From: Montifringilla adamsi
Taxonomy: Eukaryota > Chordata > Aves > Passeriformes > Passeridae
Assembly: GCA_017590115.1 (NCBI GenBank)
Contig: JAGGNK010008571.1
Location: 1-64,000 of the forward strand
DNA length: 64,000 nt
Direction: 5' to 3'
The first letter of the stretch is position 1; each line of letters starts with the position of its first letter. The position numbers were made by a program, and so were the translations under genes. The notes below the pieces were generated by a model. That model had not been told where the DNA came from. It was given only the letters and a program-made list of their open reading frames with translations, and ran no database searches. Positions 11,349-23,020 of this stretch are shown here, in pieces.

Positions 11349-12573
11349 AATAAGTATCTGAAAATATCCTGGGTTTGTTCTGGTTGCTTGGTTGGTTTTT
11401 TACTTTTCCAACTACCACAACATATACTACAGCTCTTCTAGATCACTAAGCATTATATAATTATAACATTATTATCATATTTTAGTAATGATTTTTAACT
11501 GAATTGCCATGACTAGCAAAGCTGAATAACTGCAGAGATATAATATTCTTTATCTCAACTACTGACTTGTATATGACTATTATGTTAGCAATAAATGTAT
11601 GTATTTTTTCTTCTTCAAAAAGTGTATTCATCAGTGATGCTGAAAAACCTGAAAACCTTTTCCTGGTAAAGTCTGACTCTGCTAAATTTCCAGAAGGAAT
11701 TTATATAGTTACAGAAAAGGACTTTTTAGTTATCTAACACAATGGGATACCGAAAGTACTTAATCTAAAATGTTTCTATTTAGCACTGAATCATGATTCA
11801 TATTTAAAATAATGAAAAAAATTTAAAAGTTAGTTTGCAGTTGTGAGAAAAAGAAAAATAAAAAAAAGTATCTCCAGGAGTGTTCTCCAATACATTAGTT
11901 TAAAATTGTCCAAACAGAATTACTTACAAGGCACTTTTAACATGTCCTCTTGAAGACTGCACTAAAAATAATTAGCAAGGCTTAGGAGACACTGTAAGAA
12001 ATTTAATAATAGAATAAACTGATCAGTACTTTTTCTCAAGAGTTATTCAAACATACTTCAGCATAAAAGAGAAAAATATAAGGTTTATCTTTGCTCTTAC
12101 AGCAGAGGAAAAAAAATTAACAGAAAGAATTAAATGCATAAACCTCTTCTGTAGGGGGCAGAAAATGCACCTTGTACTTACATGGTTTTATTTCCTATAA
12201 GACATATGTTGGAATGCCTCTCAAATAAACTTAGAAATCAAAATCAGTTCAAATGACAGTCTTCCTATATTATTAACAATACATGTGGACACAATATAGA
12301 AGCAATTTAATTACTTGGAAAATATACAGAATATAAATTTACATGTATTATATAAAGATGAAAGGGAAAGCTTATTAATCACAGAACAATGTGTACAATA
12401 AAGCTTGTTTTTTAACAAGTCAACGTGTTACTCATTTTACTGTAAAATCCAAGCAGAGACTGAATGAATATGAAAATCAAGCATGACATATTTCTTATTT
12501 TGCTTTTTCTTGAATACCCAAAGTTCAATTATACATACTTATTGTAGCAACTGAGGCACAGAATCCATAACAG
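11349..12573. other. AT-rich unique DNA, no gene seen
   Basis: Sequence is AT-rich with short A/T runs. A short plus-strand peptide-like stretch at 11624-11740 lacks matching splice sites and was not called. Confidence 0.45.
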
Positions 12574-13250
12574 TGTGACAGAATTGCTTTATTAAGCACG
12601 TGTGAGCCTTTTATATATTTTACTGTTTACAGGCTATGTTATTAGGCTATGCAGCCAAACAGGATACTAAAATCACTAATCAACATGCAAACAAATAGTA
12701 GAGCAGGATGTTTCTTGCTCTTATCGCAAACATTCTCAAGCATTCCACTTCAGCTAGCTTTCGAGCTGCTTAATTAAGTGTAAGATTGACCCAGGGCCTT
12801 TCGAGGGTTGGATCCGGCTAGCTCTGGACCCCCAGGCCCTTCACAATCTCACAAGGACAAAAGTAAAAGACTGGAGGAGCTCTTTCTTCTCGGGATGAAC
12901 GTCCCACATTTATTGTGGAACCACTCCAGGAGGTCCAGGAGAGAGAAAAAGAGAGTTGAGGGTCTCATCGCGGGAGATTTTAAACCCAGGGGAAGGGGGG
13001 TGGAGAACAGCTAATGAGATACAAGTGATGGGAAGGGCGAGGGGAGGGAGTAACCCAGGACAAGACCACCACAGGGGCTTAGGGGGAGAGGGGAAAAACG
13101 GATCAAACCATGTGATACAAACATACTATTTAGTGCAAAATACCAAACCCAGTGCAAAACAACAACTAAATAAACTATTTAGTGCAATACAACAACTAAG
13201 GCATTCTTGCATAAGTCTTTATGGCTGGTCATGATCCTTAGTATGTGATT
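12574..13250 (-). mobile_element. LTR-type sequence (minus) downstream of an ERV env remnant
   Basis: The minus strand has polyadenylation-type AATAAA signals at about 12590 (TTAATAAAGC) and 12915 (CACAATAAATG), suggesting one long or two adjacent LTRs. It lies on the 3' side of the env fragment at 13251-13679, where a 3' LTR belongs. Inverted ends TGTGA and TCACA are seen at 12574 and 12853. No TSD was found. Confidence 0.45.
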
Positions 13251-13679
13251 TCTCATGCAGATGCTAAGGTTGAACAGCAGTTACCTCTAAATCTCCCATT
13301 TTTTTGTTTGAGGAGGAATTTATCATGATGGCAGCCATTACATTTGCTTCTGCCTATTTGTTGGCTTGGAACAGTCTCCAGAGGCAAAGAAGTCCTGTAA
13401 TGAGAATAAAAAAGAGACCCATCCCCAAAGCGCCAAACAGCCATATGCATAAATTTAGTCCCTTAAACCAAGTTTTTGATTAAGCCAAGTAAAGTCATTA
13501 ACAAGCATATCATAGAAATTCTGTGCAGAAATAGTTTGTAATGATTGAGATTGTTTCCGAAGGCTATCTCTTAATGCATTTATGTTTTCATTCATATTTG
13601 TAGAAAATGCCCCTTTAAATGAGCCTTTACGTTATCCCAAGAAGTTTCAGAACAGTTCCATTCTACAAGGGTAACATAC
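13251..13679 (-). pseudogene. env: Class II-like ERV env transmembrane-subunit remnant
   Basis: The minus strand encodes a heptad-like segment (NMNENINALRDSLRKQSQSL) followed by LQTISAQNFYDMLVNDFTWL, LNQKLGLRD, and after a stop a hydrophobic segment (YGCLALWGWVSFLFSL) resembling a TM ectodomain followed by a membrane span. Stops occur within and after the span. The upstream env and pol expected at higher coordinates are replaced by the LTR at 13680. Assignment is by architecture only. Confidence 0.5.
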
Positions 13680-14503
13680 TGTCATAGGTTGTTAAGTAAG
13701 TGAGTTTTCTTGGGAAGTTATAGTCAAATCTAGTCAAATCAATCAGTGGTCAGATTTGAATATTGAGACCTGGTGTAACCACTGAAGATATGGACACGCC
13801 TCTGAGAACACAGGGGGTTAAAAGCAGAGAACTCCCAGAGGCTGGGTGGGGGAGGGGAAAGCACGCAGCCTAGGCTGAGGTAGGCAAGGATCCTGGGACA
13901 GAGAAGGGGGGTGAAGAGAATGGAACCGGCCGGCCCCTGCAGGACAGAGGGGTGGAGAAACATTGGATGTCCCGGGCAGCCCTCTTTCCCCCCCTTCTTG
14001 TATAGCCATAGACAGAACCAATTTTCCTGTAACACAGAAACTGCATTTAAGGGGATGCAGTGGTTTGAGCCGAGTGACCTGCTGTAGTGATTGCCAGTGC
14101 AGGAGAGAGAGTGATCTGCTGCACTGACGACATCTGCAGGAGTGAACAGAGAAAGATAAGGAGGGTGTGGTGGTGCCCTCTGTCTTCAGGGAATAAGAGA
14201 GATTCCTCTCTCCCTTGATGAATCGAGAATTGATTATCTGAGAGGTGGTAACCTGACTGAGAATACAAGGTTTTGTCACACTGAGCTTTGGTGGAAATTG
14301 GGTGGGTGGAGGAGGAATGTTTTGGAAGGTTTTCATTCTGAATTTTGTGTGTTCCTTTTATTATAGTGTAAGTTAATAAAGTTTTTTTCTTTATTTCTAA
14401 GCTTGAGCCTGCTCTGCTCTGTTTCTGGTCACATCTCACAGCAGCTATTTGAGAAAATGTTTTCATGGGTGCACTGGCACTGCGCCAGCACCAACCCATG
14501 ACA
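13680..14503 (+). mobile_element. LTR (plus), TGTCAT...ATGACA
   Basis: The element starts TGTCATAGG and ends CCCATGACA, with inverted ends. A TAATAAAG signal lies at about 14375 and is followed by GAGCCTGCTCTGC, as in the LTRs at 7790 and 22745. It is related to the minus-strand LTR at 598-2032. The flanks (CATAC and ATCTG) do not match, so it is not a clean solo insertion; one side may be rearranged. Confidence 0.7.
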
Positions 14504-14692
14504 ATCTGCAAACTTACTGAGGGTGTACTTGATCCTCGCAAACAGATCATTGATAAAGAATCTAGACGTTTCCCTGGCCAACTCTTAAGGAACTTGGGTG
14601 TGTGTGGGATAGACTAGATAATTGTTAGTTAAAGGTCCCTTTTAGCCCACAGGTCCCTTCTGATCCAAACCATTCTATGGTTCTATGACTCC
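14504..14692. repeat. Two short CR1 LINE pieces in opposite orientation
   Basis: 14507-14565 (CTGCAAACTTACTGAGGGTG) resembles antisense CR1. 14580-14692 is a sense CR1 3' end, finishing in CCATTCTATGGTTCTATGAC, the CR1 terminal repeat type. Confidence 0.6.
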
Positions 14693-15176
14693 TTGGGTGT
14701 AGACGGCTCAGGGTTGATGATAGAAAACCGTTTATGACTGTCAAATGTTACTTTGCACTAGTCAGTCCATAAGCTAACAACCAGCTATTTCTTCTCTTCC
14801 CATTGTGACACTACTAGAGCACCCTGCTTCTTAGTGGAACACTAAGCAGATATTTTTGGAGCACCTCTCTTTTTAAAATGATGCGTTACTGCTTTTAAAA
14901 CTGTCTGCAAGTGGGCCAATACAATTGCTAGGAAATGTTCTTTAAGAGGTTGAAAATTATTAGAAGCAAAACAAAAATCCTTTTGCTGGTATAGCTTATA
15001 CCAGAATAAATGTAGAGCAATTTATCTGTTCCTTTTCTAATTTAAGTTACAAGCAACTCAAAATTCATTAGCCAGAAACACCACATGTTAACATGCAGAA
15101 CTTGTTCATTCTGTTATAGATGAGTAATGTGATGGTTGACTCTTACAATTAAATGGCAAATATTCTGTATATGTTA
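14693..15176. other. No gene seen
   Basis: Mostly AT-rich sequence that may include degraded retroviral pol on the minus strand, but no motif is firm enough to call. Confidence 0.35.
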
Positions 15177-15530
15177 TGAGAAATTTTGTAGATATACAGT
15201 TATGTTTCTCCCCCCTTGCATTGTTATCATGGGATGGCCTGAGTAGTTGGGGCATTTGGGAAGGTTGGCTTGTTACTATGACAACACCTGACCTCCAATC
15301 AAGATGTAAGAAAGTGATCTCCACCACTGGACAGAGAAGGAGTCGATTGACAAGACTTTGGGAGGGGCTAAAGGGTTAAAAGGCAGAACATCCATTGTGT
15401 GAATGAGCACATGGTGATAAAATCCTTTGCTCCCAGTGCTGTAATATTTTCTCTATTCAGTCTTCTATTGTATTTTTGATAAGGTTTTAATAAACCTTCT
15501 AAATTTTTTGAAAGTGAGTATAATTTCTCA
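15177..15530 (+). mobile_element. LTR, 354 bp, TGAGAAATTTT...AATTTCTCA
   Basis: The ends form an inverted repeat. TTTTAATAAACC at about 15486 is a likely polyadenylation signal. A reverse-complement copy lies at 63468-63824, sharing the central GATCTCCACCACTGG and ACCTCCAATCAAGATGTAAG segments. No flanking duplication was found. Confidence 0.65.
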
Positions 15531-15929
15531 CAATTCTGGGATGGCTAATTAGCTCAGCTGCAGTGATAGAGACTTTTAAACATCCTTGCACTATGTTGCA
15601 CAGTGCGTCTTGCAGTGCTTACTGAGCATCTGCCTTTATCAGCTGGATTTTTATGGGCCTAGTGGAATCTCAACCAACCCTTACTCCAGATAATATCAAT
15701 GTTTCTGTAATTGATTGGTAATTAATAGCATTGTTAAGTAGAAGCTTGGATATTGTACCATTTGCTGCTTTCCCACAAACTTCGTCTTAGGATAAATTAC
15801 AAGCATTTTTATCCTGTGATATTTTAGGAGAATGTTTTGAATAGCATGTCCATGGTATTTGCCAACTCTGGTTAAATGTCAGTCATCTGCTTTCAATTAT
15901 AAAAGGGCTGTTTGTAGATGCAGCAACTA
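15531..15929. other. No gene seen
   Basis: A possible ancient retroviral segment on the minus strand without diagnostic motifs. Nothing could be supported. Confidence 0.3.
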
Positions 15930-16246
15930 GCCATGGCAGGAACAAATCAGTGAGCTTGAAAGACCTTGGGGAACTACATGCTGGTCAGCCTCCCATCAGC
16001 TCTGTGAAGTTGATAGAACAAATAGTACTGAAAGCCATTTCCATACATATTGAGGACAAGAAGGTGATTTGTAGTAGTGAGCATAGATTTACACCGGGGA
16101 AGTCATGTCTGACTGCCCTGATCACTTTCTTCTATGAAATTATGGCTTTGGTAGATGGGGAGGGGATGTTGTTCACTTTGACTTTAGCAAGGCTTTCAAT
16201 GGTGTTTCCTATAACAGCCTCATAGACAAAATTAATGAATTACAGA
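15930..16246 (+). repeat. CR1 LINE, RT-domain part (left half)
   Basis: The plus strand encodes CR1-type RT sequence: SSVKLIEQIVLKAISIHIED then EHRFTPGKSCLTALITFF. It breaks off at 16246, where an LTR-type element starts, and resumes at 18608. The 5' end is truncated, as is usual for CR1. Confidence 0.85.
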
Positions 16247-17017
16247 TGTGGTGGTTTGACCTTGGCTGCATGCCAGATGCCCACCAAAGCCATTCTATAA
16301 CTCCCCTCCTCATCTGGACAGGAGAGAGAAAATATAACAAGAGGCTCACGGCTTGAGATAAGGACAGGGAGAGATCACTCGCCAATTACTGTCACTGGCA
16401 AAACAGACTTGACTTAGGGAAATTAACTGAATTTATGATTAATAACAGAGTAGGATAATGAGAAATTTAAAAAAACAATCTTAAAAACACCTTCCTCCCA
16501 CCCCTCCCTTCTTCCCAGGCTCAACTTCACTCCCTATTTCTCTACCTTCTCCTCGAGAAGCACAGGAGGATGGGAAACACAGGTTGTGGTCAGTTCACCA
16601 CATGTTGTCTCTGCTGCTCCTTCCTCCTCATACTCCTCATACTCTTCTCCTGCTCCAGTAGGTCTTGGGAATGTTGTTTTATTCCATACCATTTTTGTTT
16701 TGTGTCCGGGGTAGTCGCTGTCCGCCCCCTCCCCGGCTCCGGGAGTATGGGATGGGTGGAGACCCAGCCTGGTATTTCCTGCGAGAGTTGAGGGGAGGGA
16801 CGGTTTTCTCTTCTGGTGGGGTGATCGGCTTGTGGGCCACATAGTGTGGTGTCTCTGACTGGAGATACTGTTGCCTTGTAAATTTTGCCTGTTTCTTTTT
16901 GTTGTTTTTTTCCTTCAACACTGACTGGGCTTACTGGCTTGCTTCTCTGCTTCTCTGCTGCTTTGGAGCCCAGAGCCAGTGCGTGCCATGCCAGGACCTG
17001 GCAGCACCCCAGAATTC

Positions 17018-17120
17018 ACAGAATTCACAGAATGACTAGGTTGGAAGAGACCTTCAAGATCACTGAGTCTAACCCATGCCCTAACACCTCAACTAAACCA
17101 TGGCACCGAGTGCCCCTCCC
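17018..17120 (-). repeat. CR1 3'-end fragment inside the LTR element
   Basis: CACAGAATGACTAGGTTGGA and then GACCTTCAAGATCACTGAGT is the antisense of a CR1 3' end. Confidence 0.7.
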
Positions 17121-18247
17121 CTGCCAGGGGCCACCCCCTATGCACAGCCTGACCCAGGGACCAGCCATCCCTGGTGAGCTATCCAAGGGACTGACTCCCT
17201 GCCCAGCCTCGCTGTTCTCTGCTACTGCTTCAGGGCTTCTTAATACACTGTAACCCAACACCCGGACACCCCGCAGCTTCGGGCATGGCTCCGAAGTTTC
17301 TGCTACCTTTTGTTTACCACTCCTGGTTGTGCCTGCCTCTGCCATGCCAGCTGCTGCTCCGAGGTTCCTGCTACAGCACATTTCGCCACCTGGAGGGGCA
17401 CTGAGATCGGCTGCCCCTGTGAGGTTGTATAGAAAGCCCCTTTTGCATCTCTTCAGTCCGCACATCCGCCATTGCCCATGTGGAGAGAGGCGGCTGAGCT
17501 CGCGCCACAGCGCCCCCTGCAGCTGTGCGGGGAATCATCGCACCTGCCCTGCCCAGCCTGGAGCCACTAATGCCCCTGCCAGCTGTGACCGTAACTGCAC
17601 CAAAGGGGAAGTGCCTGCAGCCAAAAGAAGGCTGCTATTGGGTTTGCGGTTTTGTTTGTTGTTGCTGCTGTTGTGGTGTGTTTGCCTTGTTATACATATA
17701 CATACTAGTAAAAAACTGTTCTTCCTTTTTCCCATATCTTTGCCTGAAAGCCCCTTAATTTCAAAGTTATAATAATTTGGAGGGAAGGGTGTCACATTTT
17801 CTATTCCAAGGCAGGTTCCTGCCTTCCTTGGCAGACACTTGTCTTTCAAACCAAAACACAGTGTGTGGTCACTCCCATGGGAGACAGCCTTCCATCAACT
17901 TCTCCAACATGGGTCCTTCCCATGAGCTACAGTCCTTCATGAACTGCTTCAGCATGGGTCCTTTCCATGGGATGCAGTCTTTCAGGAACAGGCTGCTCCA
18001 ATGTGGGTCCCCCATGGGGTCAGAAGTCCTGCCAGCAAACCTTTTCCTAGTGTAGGCTTCTTTCTCCACAGGATCACAAGGTCCTGCCAGGACCATGCTC
18101 CAGCACAGACTTCCCATGGAGTCATAGCCTCCTTTGGGCACATCCATCTGCTCTGGTGTGGGGTCCTCCATGGGCTGCAGGTGGATATCTCCTCCACCTT
18201 GGACTTCCATGGGCTGCAGGGGGACATCTCTGCTCTGGCACCTGGAG

Positions 18248-18251
18248 CACC

Positions 18252-18289
<38 letters not shown>

Positions 18290-18323
18290 TTGTCCTCCTG
18301 GGGCCCCCCCCCCCCCCCCCCCT
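18248..18323. repeat. Two long C-homopolymer runs
   Basis: A run of about 37 C, a 19-bp gap (TCCTTGTCCTCCTGGGG) and a run of about 20 C. The complementary strand has G-runs able to form quadruplexes. The run length is prone to sequencing error. Confidence 0.9.
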
Positions 18324-18607
18324 CCTTCTTCACTGACCTTGGTGTCTGCAGAGCTGTTTCTCTCACTTATTCTCACTTCTCTCTTTTCTGGTTGCTGTTG
18401 TGCAGCAGTTTTTTTTTTTCCCTTCTTAAATATATTATCACAGAGGCACTACTACTGCTGCTGATTATCTCAACTTTGGCCACTGGTGGATCCAAGTTGG
18501 AGCAAACTGGCATTGGCTCTTTTATACATGGAAGCTTCTAGTAGCTTCTCACAGAAGCCATCTCTGTAATCCCCACTACCAAAACTTTGTCATGAAAACC
18601 CAATACA

Positions 18608-19645
18608 CCAGACTAGGTGTATGGACAGTGAGGTGGATTGAAAACTGGCTGAACTGCTGGGTTCAAGGGGTTGTGATCAGTGGCACAGAGTCTAGCTGGA
18701 GACCAGTCGCTGGTGGTGTACTCTAGAGTTTGGTCCTGCCACCAGTGCTGCTGAATATCTTTATGACTTGGACAGTGGAGCAGCGTTGCCACAGAAAGTT
18801 CACAGATAACACAAACCCATAAGGAGTAGCTGATGCACTAGATGGTTATGGTGCCATTCAGAAGGACATTAACAGGATGGAGGAATGGGATAACAGGAAT
18901 CTCATGAAGTTCAACAAAGGGAAATATAAAGTTATACACCTGGGAAGGAATAGCCCCATGTGCCAGTGTGGACTGGATCCAACCATCCGGAAAGCAGCTT
19001 GGCAGAGAAGGACCTGGAAGTCCTGGTGGACAATGGAACGTGAGCCAGCCATGTGCCCTTGCAGCAAAGGCCAAAAACATCCTGGGCTGCATTAGAAAGA
19101 CCGTTGCTAGCAGATTGAGGGAGGTGATCCTTCCCCTCCTCTCACCATTTTGGCACTGGTGAGACACATCTGGAGTGCTGTGTCCTCTTCTGGGTTCCAC
19201 AATACAAGAAAGACATGGGCATACTGGAAGAAGTCCAGTGAAGTGTCACTGAGATGATTAAGGGACTGAAGCACCTGACATACAGGTACAGGCTGAGAGC
19301 TAGAATTGTTTATCCTGGAGAAGGCTCAGGGGGTTCTTATGAGTCCTTTATCTCATGGCAGTGACTAAAGAAGATGAAACCAGACTCAGTGTTACCCAGT
19401 GATGACCCACAAATTGAAAAACAGAAAATTGCATTTAAACACAAAACTTTTCTTACTGTGAGAGTGGTTAAACACTGGCACGGGATGGCCACAGAGGTTG
19501 TGGCGTTTCTATCCTTGGAGATATTCAAAACTTGACTGGACATGGTCCTGGGCAGCTTGCCCTAGTTGACCCTACTTTGAGCAGGGCATTGGACCAGGTG
19601 ATCTCCAAAGGCCCCTTTCAACCTCAACTATTCTGTCATTCGGAA
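18608..19645 (+). repeat. CR1 LINE, RT C-terminus and 3' end (right half)
   Basis: The plus strand resumes CR1 RT coding (TVRWIENWLN, then INRMEEWDNRNLMKFNKGKY) with stops and frameshifts. It continues through the 3' region to CTATTCTGTCATTC at about 19640. It is the continuation of 15930-16246. Confidence 0.85.
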
Positions 19646-19878
19646 AATACAGGAACCAAGCATTAGGGGATATGACTTGACCTCTCTGACTATTTCTTAT
19701 TCCAAGAGTATGTTAGTAAATTGAGAAAGGTGACAGGAAAATCCATGCCATATGAGTCAGATTTTCCCCAGTAGTCACTTTCTATTGCTCTGCACAGAAT
19801 ATTGAAGCTCTGGATGTTTCTCTTCCCCTAAGCAAAGTGGAGAAGCCTGGGTACAGGACTAAAAGCTTTCCCCAAAAC
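19646..19878. other. Short unique stretch
   Basis: No gene or repeat recognised. Confidence 0.4.
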
Positions 19879-20325
19879 TGTTGCAATAATAAGCAGACAG
19901 GACTCAGTTTTTTCATGCAGAAAAGCTGAATCTTTATTGCATAGCTCATATTTTTATAGGATTATCAGAAGCCACCATGTTAGATCTAATTGGTTAACAA
20001 TACACTGACCCTCAGTTCATTGGTCAGTAAATGGCATTTTGCATGTCCATCAAATTTTTCTATTTCTAGATTGTTTACATATTTTCTTCACTGATTCTCA
20101 TGGGACAGATTTCTTGGTTTTGCAGGTGCAACTTATTTTCAATGACAAGAATAGATTTTTATGCAAACTGACTTTCATTCTTATGATTTTTTTCACATGG
20201 GAAATTACAAGCTAGCTGCTTGCTTAGCCAGAGTAGCAGGGCCTAAACCATATTTTTATAAGGCCTTTCTTTTGTAAGGTATTACCTATATGAAACACAA
20301 AACCAAATGCACTCAAAGTACAACA
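19879..20325 (-). mobile_element. Probable LTR (minus), TGTTG...CAACA
   Basis: Inverted ends TGTTGCAAT and GTACAACA, and a minus-strand AATAAAG signal at about 19933. No TSD. This is a structural inference only. Confidence 0.4.
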
Positions 20326-20356
20326 GCAGCAGCCTACTGTATATGCACCAATATCA

Positions 20357-20418
20357 AAGAATCATAGAATGGTTTGGGTTGGTATGGACCTCAAAGGTTA
20401 TCTAGTTCCAACCCCCCT
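20357..20418 (-). repeat. CR1 3'-end fragment
   Basis: Antisense CR1 end (AATCATAGAATGGTTTGGG through TTCCAACCCCCC). Related CR1 sequence appears at 22902-23020, on the far side of the intervening repeats. Confidence 0.8.
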
Positions 20419-21275
20419 GTTATGAACCAGTTTAAACACAGAAGAGTAAGGAAAATTAAGTCTCTGTGAATAAAATGGATTAAACCCAGAAAGGTTCAAA
20501 ACATACCCAAAAAACATGATTAAAACCAAATGAGGTTAGATGTTGGTGCCAAAAAACTTGATCTATTTTATTTAATAGTAAAGAAGGCAAAGAGAGAGAA
20601 AGAGAAAGAAAAAGAAAGAGAGAAAGAAAGAGAGAAAGAGAGAAAAGAAAGAAAAAGAAAGAGAGAGGTGTGCATGGGGGTAGTGGGACAGGGGGAGAGT
20701 GACAGGGGTTAGGTAGAAGCATATCACCCTTCCGAGGGTCCCAACAACGTCTTGTTGCTCCCCTCCATCTGGTCTTCTTGGTGGTGAGAGTCCCCTGCCA
20801 CCCCGCCGCCGCCAAAAAGTATAGAAGCCAATGGATTAATATACATTTGGGCCAGGTGGGAACACCCAGGTGACTCCCCTGGGGAGGCCAAGCTTGACAC
20901 TGTCCCTTGCAACACTGTGAATCTGTTGCATCATGCTGCAGTGCTCTGGTTCAGGGTCTGGGGACCTTTTTGGGGGGGGTGTTTGATGGGCCATGACACT
21001 CCCTCTGCTGTCCTTCACATGGATGCAACTTTTACCAGGGTGAAGGGGCCCCACAGCTGAGCTCCTCTGCACAGTGGAGGATGGGCCTTCACTGTCCCAA
21101 CCAGAGGCTTTTTCACTACACACCCAAAGCCCCTCTCCCTCCCACCCTTTGGTGTGAGGGTCTGTGGGAACCTGGCAGCTCATAGCCCTGGGGCTGTGGA
21201 CTCCATCCCGAAGGTACTAAGCTTGATCCCTCTGTGAATGTATTCTTCTCCTCCTGAGTTACTTTATCTTATGTG
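20419..21275. other. Repeat-derived stretch with purine microsatellite
   Basis: Starts TGTTATGAACC and contains the GAAA/GAGA tract at 20580-20672, then moderately GC-rich sequence. It may be an LTR but no paired ends were confirmed. No gene seen. Confidence 0.4.
20580..20672 (+). repeat. (GAAA/GAGAAA)n purine microsatellite
   Basis: About 90 nt of almost pure purine in GAAA and GAGA units. Confidence 0.95.
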
Positions 21276-22901
21276 AAAAATGTGTATTTTATGATTGGCT
21301 TTTCGCTGGGGGACTCCAAGCCCTATCCTGGACGGGCTGGGGCCTCAACAGCTGCCAGGCAGGAAGGTGGGGGAGGTTGTGGAGTCCTGGCCAGAGAAGG
21401 GCTGGCCGTGGCTGTTAAGATCTTGCTGCCAGGTCCCCTCCCCCCAGCACGGCTGAGACCAGAGGCGGCCCTGCAGCCCGTGCAGAGTGGTCCTGCGGCT
21501 GGAACTGAACGCAGAGAAAACCAAAGACCAGCCATGAAGTCGATCCTGACACAGCCCCAGCCACAGCTCCCGCCACAAGTTACTGGCGGGTCAGGGGACC
21601 ATTTGCAGGGCCCAGGGGACATGTTAACCCTTTCAGTGACTTAATCCTCCCTTGAGTGAAAGGAACAAGATGCAAGCATGTAAAGGAACAACATGAAGAC
21701 ATTGAGGTCAGTGAAGAAGTCAAATCCCAGATGGGAGGGATGAGGAGATGCCTTGATTTTAGGACTGAAATCCCCTTGTAAGCTATGGAGAAAAGACTCT
21801 TTTTCCCTATAATGCATGAAACTATGGGGAGACGAAGGGTTCAAATTGATATTGAGCAAAGGCCTCCATGCTAAAGTAAGCAGATGTTAAAATAGCTGTG
21901 ATCCCATGAGAAGTTCGAACAGAGAAAGAGAGAAGAGTGTGGAGACCCTGGGGGGGCATTCCCTGGTCTAGGGAGATGCAAGAAGCTTCCCTCAAAAAGC
22001 TGTTAGACCCCATTGGCTCCTTCCCCTGTTCCTATGTTCCTGAGCCACACCTTCCCTATTCCCTGATTGGCCCTCATCTTTGTACTGCCTGGAGACCAGG
22101 GTCAGCCCCCAAGCCCCTGTAGTGGGAAAGTAGGACTTTCTATGTGTGTAGGTGCTGGGACCTGAACATCTCACCATGCGGCTGAATAAAACATCTGTGG
22201 TTAGTATGCAAAGGTCCTTTTTGCCTCCTTACCCTGGACTATGCTAGCAGCAATTCAGACTGCTACAGAAGAGTAGTCCTGTGCCCCCAGGAGAAGATCT
22301 CTGTTCCCAGGAATGAACATGATTTTAGAAATAGATGAGAACTTTTGCCTTTGAACAGCTCATCTTTAAAACAATACCCCATAAGTCGAGATGGCCCATA
22401 AACAAGCTGTGGAAGGCTTGTGGAAAATGGGAGGGACTTTACAATGGCAGTGTTCCCCAGGTGGCTGTTAGTCGTGGAAATTGAGAGCCACGAGAGAACT
22501 GTTTTTTCCTCTTGTGGAGAAGTCTCCATAACAATAATAAGAGGGACTTCTCTCCCTAAGTGAACTGAAGAAAGACTATTTTAGAGGTGGTAAACTGACT
22601 GGAAATTTTAGGTTTTGTTTCTTTACATTGTCAATGGAAAAGGTTGTGGAGGGAGGAGAAGTGTCCTGAAGGGTTTGTTTTGATTCTTACTACTTTTTTC
22701 TTTTAGTTACTGTTAATAAAATTTTCTTTATACCCTTTTAAAGTTTTGAGCCTGCTCTACCTTTCTCCTAATCCTACCTCACAGCAGGAAATGAGTGCAC
22801 TGGTGATTGGCCAGCACTGAAACCCACCACACTCATTGGTGCACTGCCCAGGAAGTCTCAATATTGGCGAAATCTCAAATTGGTGAACCAAAACCACTAC
22901 A
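21276..22901 (+). mobile_element. LTR, about 1.6 kb, paralog of 6463-7957
   Basis: The body is similar to 6640-7957, including the shared AGGAACAAGATGCAAGCATG, CCATGAGAAGTT-type and TAATAAAATTTTCTTTATAC segments, and ends in the same ACCAAAACCACTACA. Its first ~35 bp instead match the start of the LTR at 61891 (TGTGAAAAATG...TTTTATGATTGGC). The flanks ATCTTA and GGTATC do not match. AATAAA at about 22717 gives plus orientation. Confidence 0.7.
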
Positions 22902-23020
22902 GGTATCCACAACTTCTCTGGGCAACTTGTTCTAACGCCTTACCACCCTCACAGTAAAGAATTTCTTCCTAAGATTCCTAAGAACATTACTCCTACAATT
23001 TCTTTACTGGAAAAGTCTCT
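22902..23020 (-). repeat. CR1 fragment
   Basis: ATCCACAACTTCTCTGGGCA and CACAGTAAAGAATTTCTTCC are antisense CR1 3'-region sequence. It continues the CR1 broken at 20418, minus about 100 bp. Confidence 0.75.

Larger units (their letters stand above)
16247..18607 (+). mobile_element. LTR-type element, about 2.36 kb, splitting a CR1
   Basis: The element starts TGTGGTGGTTTGACC and ends CCCAATACA, flanked by ACAGA (16242-16246) and CCAGA (18608-18612), a 4-of-5 match. The final third (17860-18600) contains tandemly similar TGGGTCCTTCCCATG-like and CCCATGGGG-like segments and then two long C-runs. It is unusually long for a solo LTR and contains a CR1 scrap at 17018-17120, so it is probably composite. 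Several open frames inside are repeat-driven. Confidence 0.65.

Noticed and set aside
11624..11740. Plus-strand peptide-like stretch (VFISDAEKPENLFLVKSDSA)
   Set aside because: No donor site and no family match; probably chance.
18134..18541. Poly-proline open frames
   Set aside because: Produced by the C-homopolymers.
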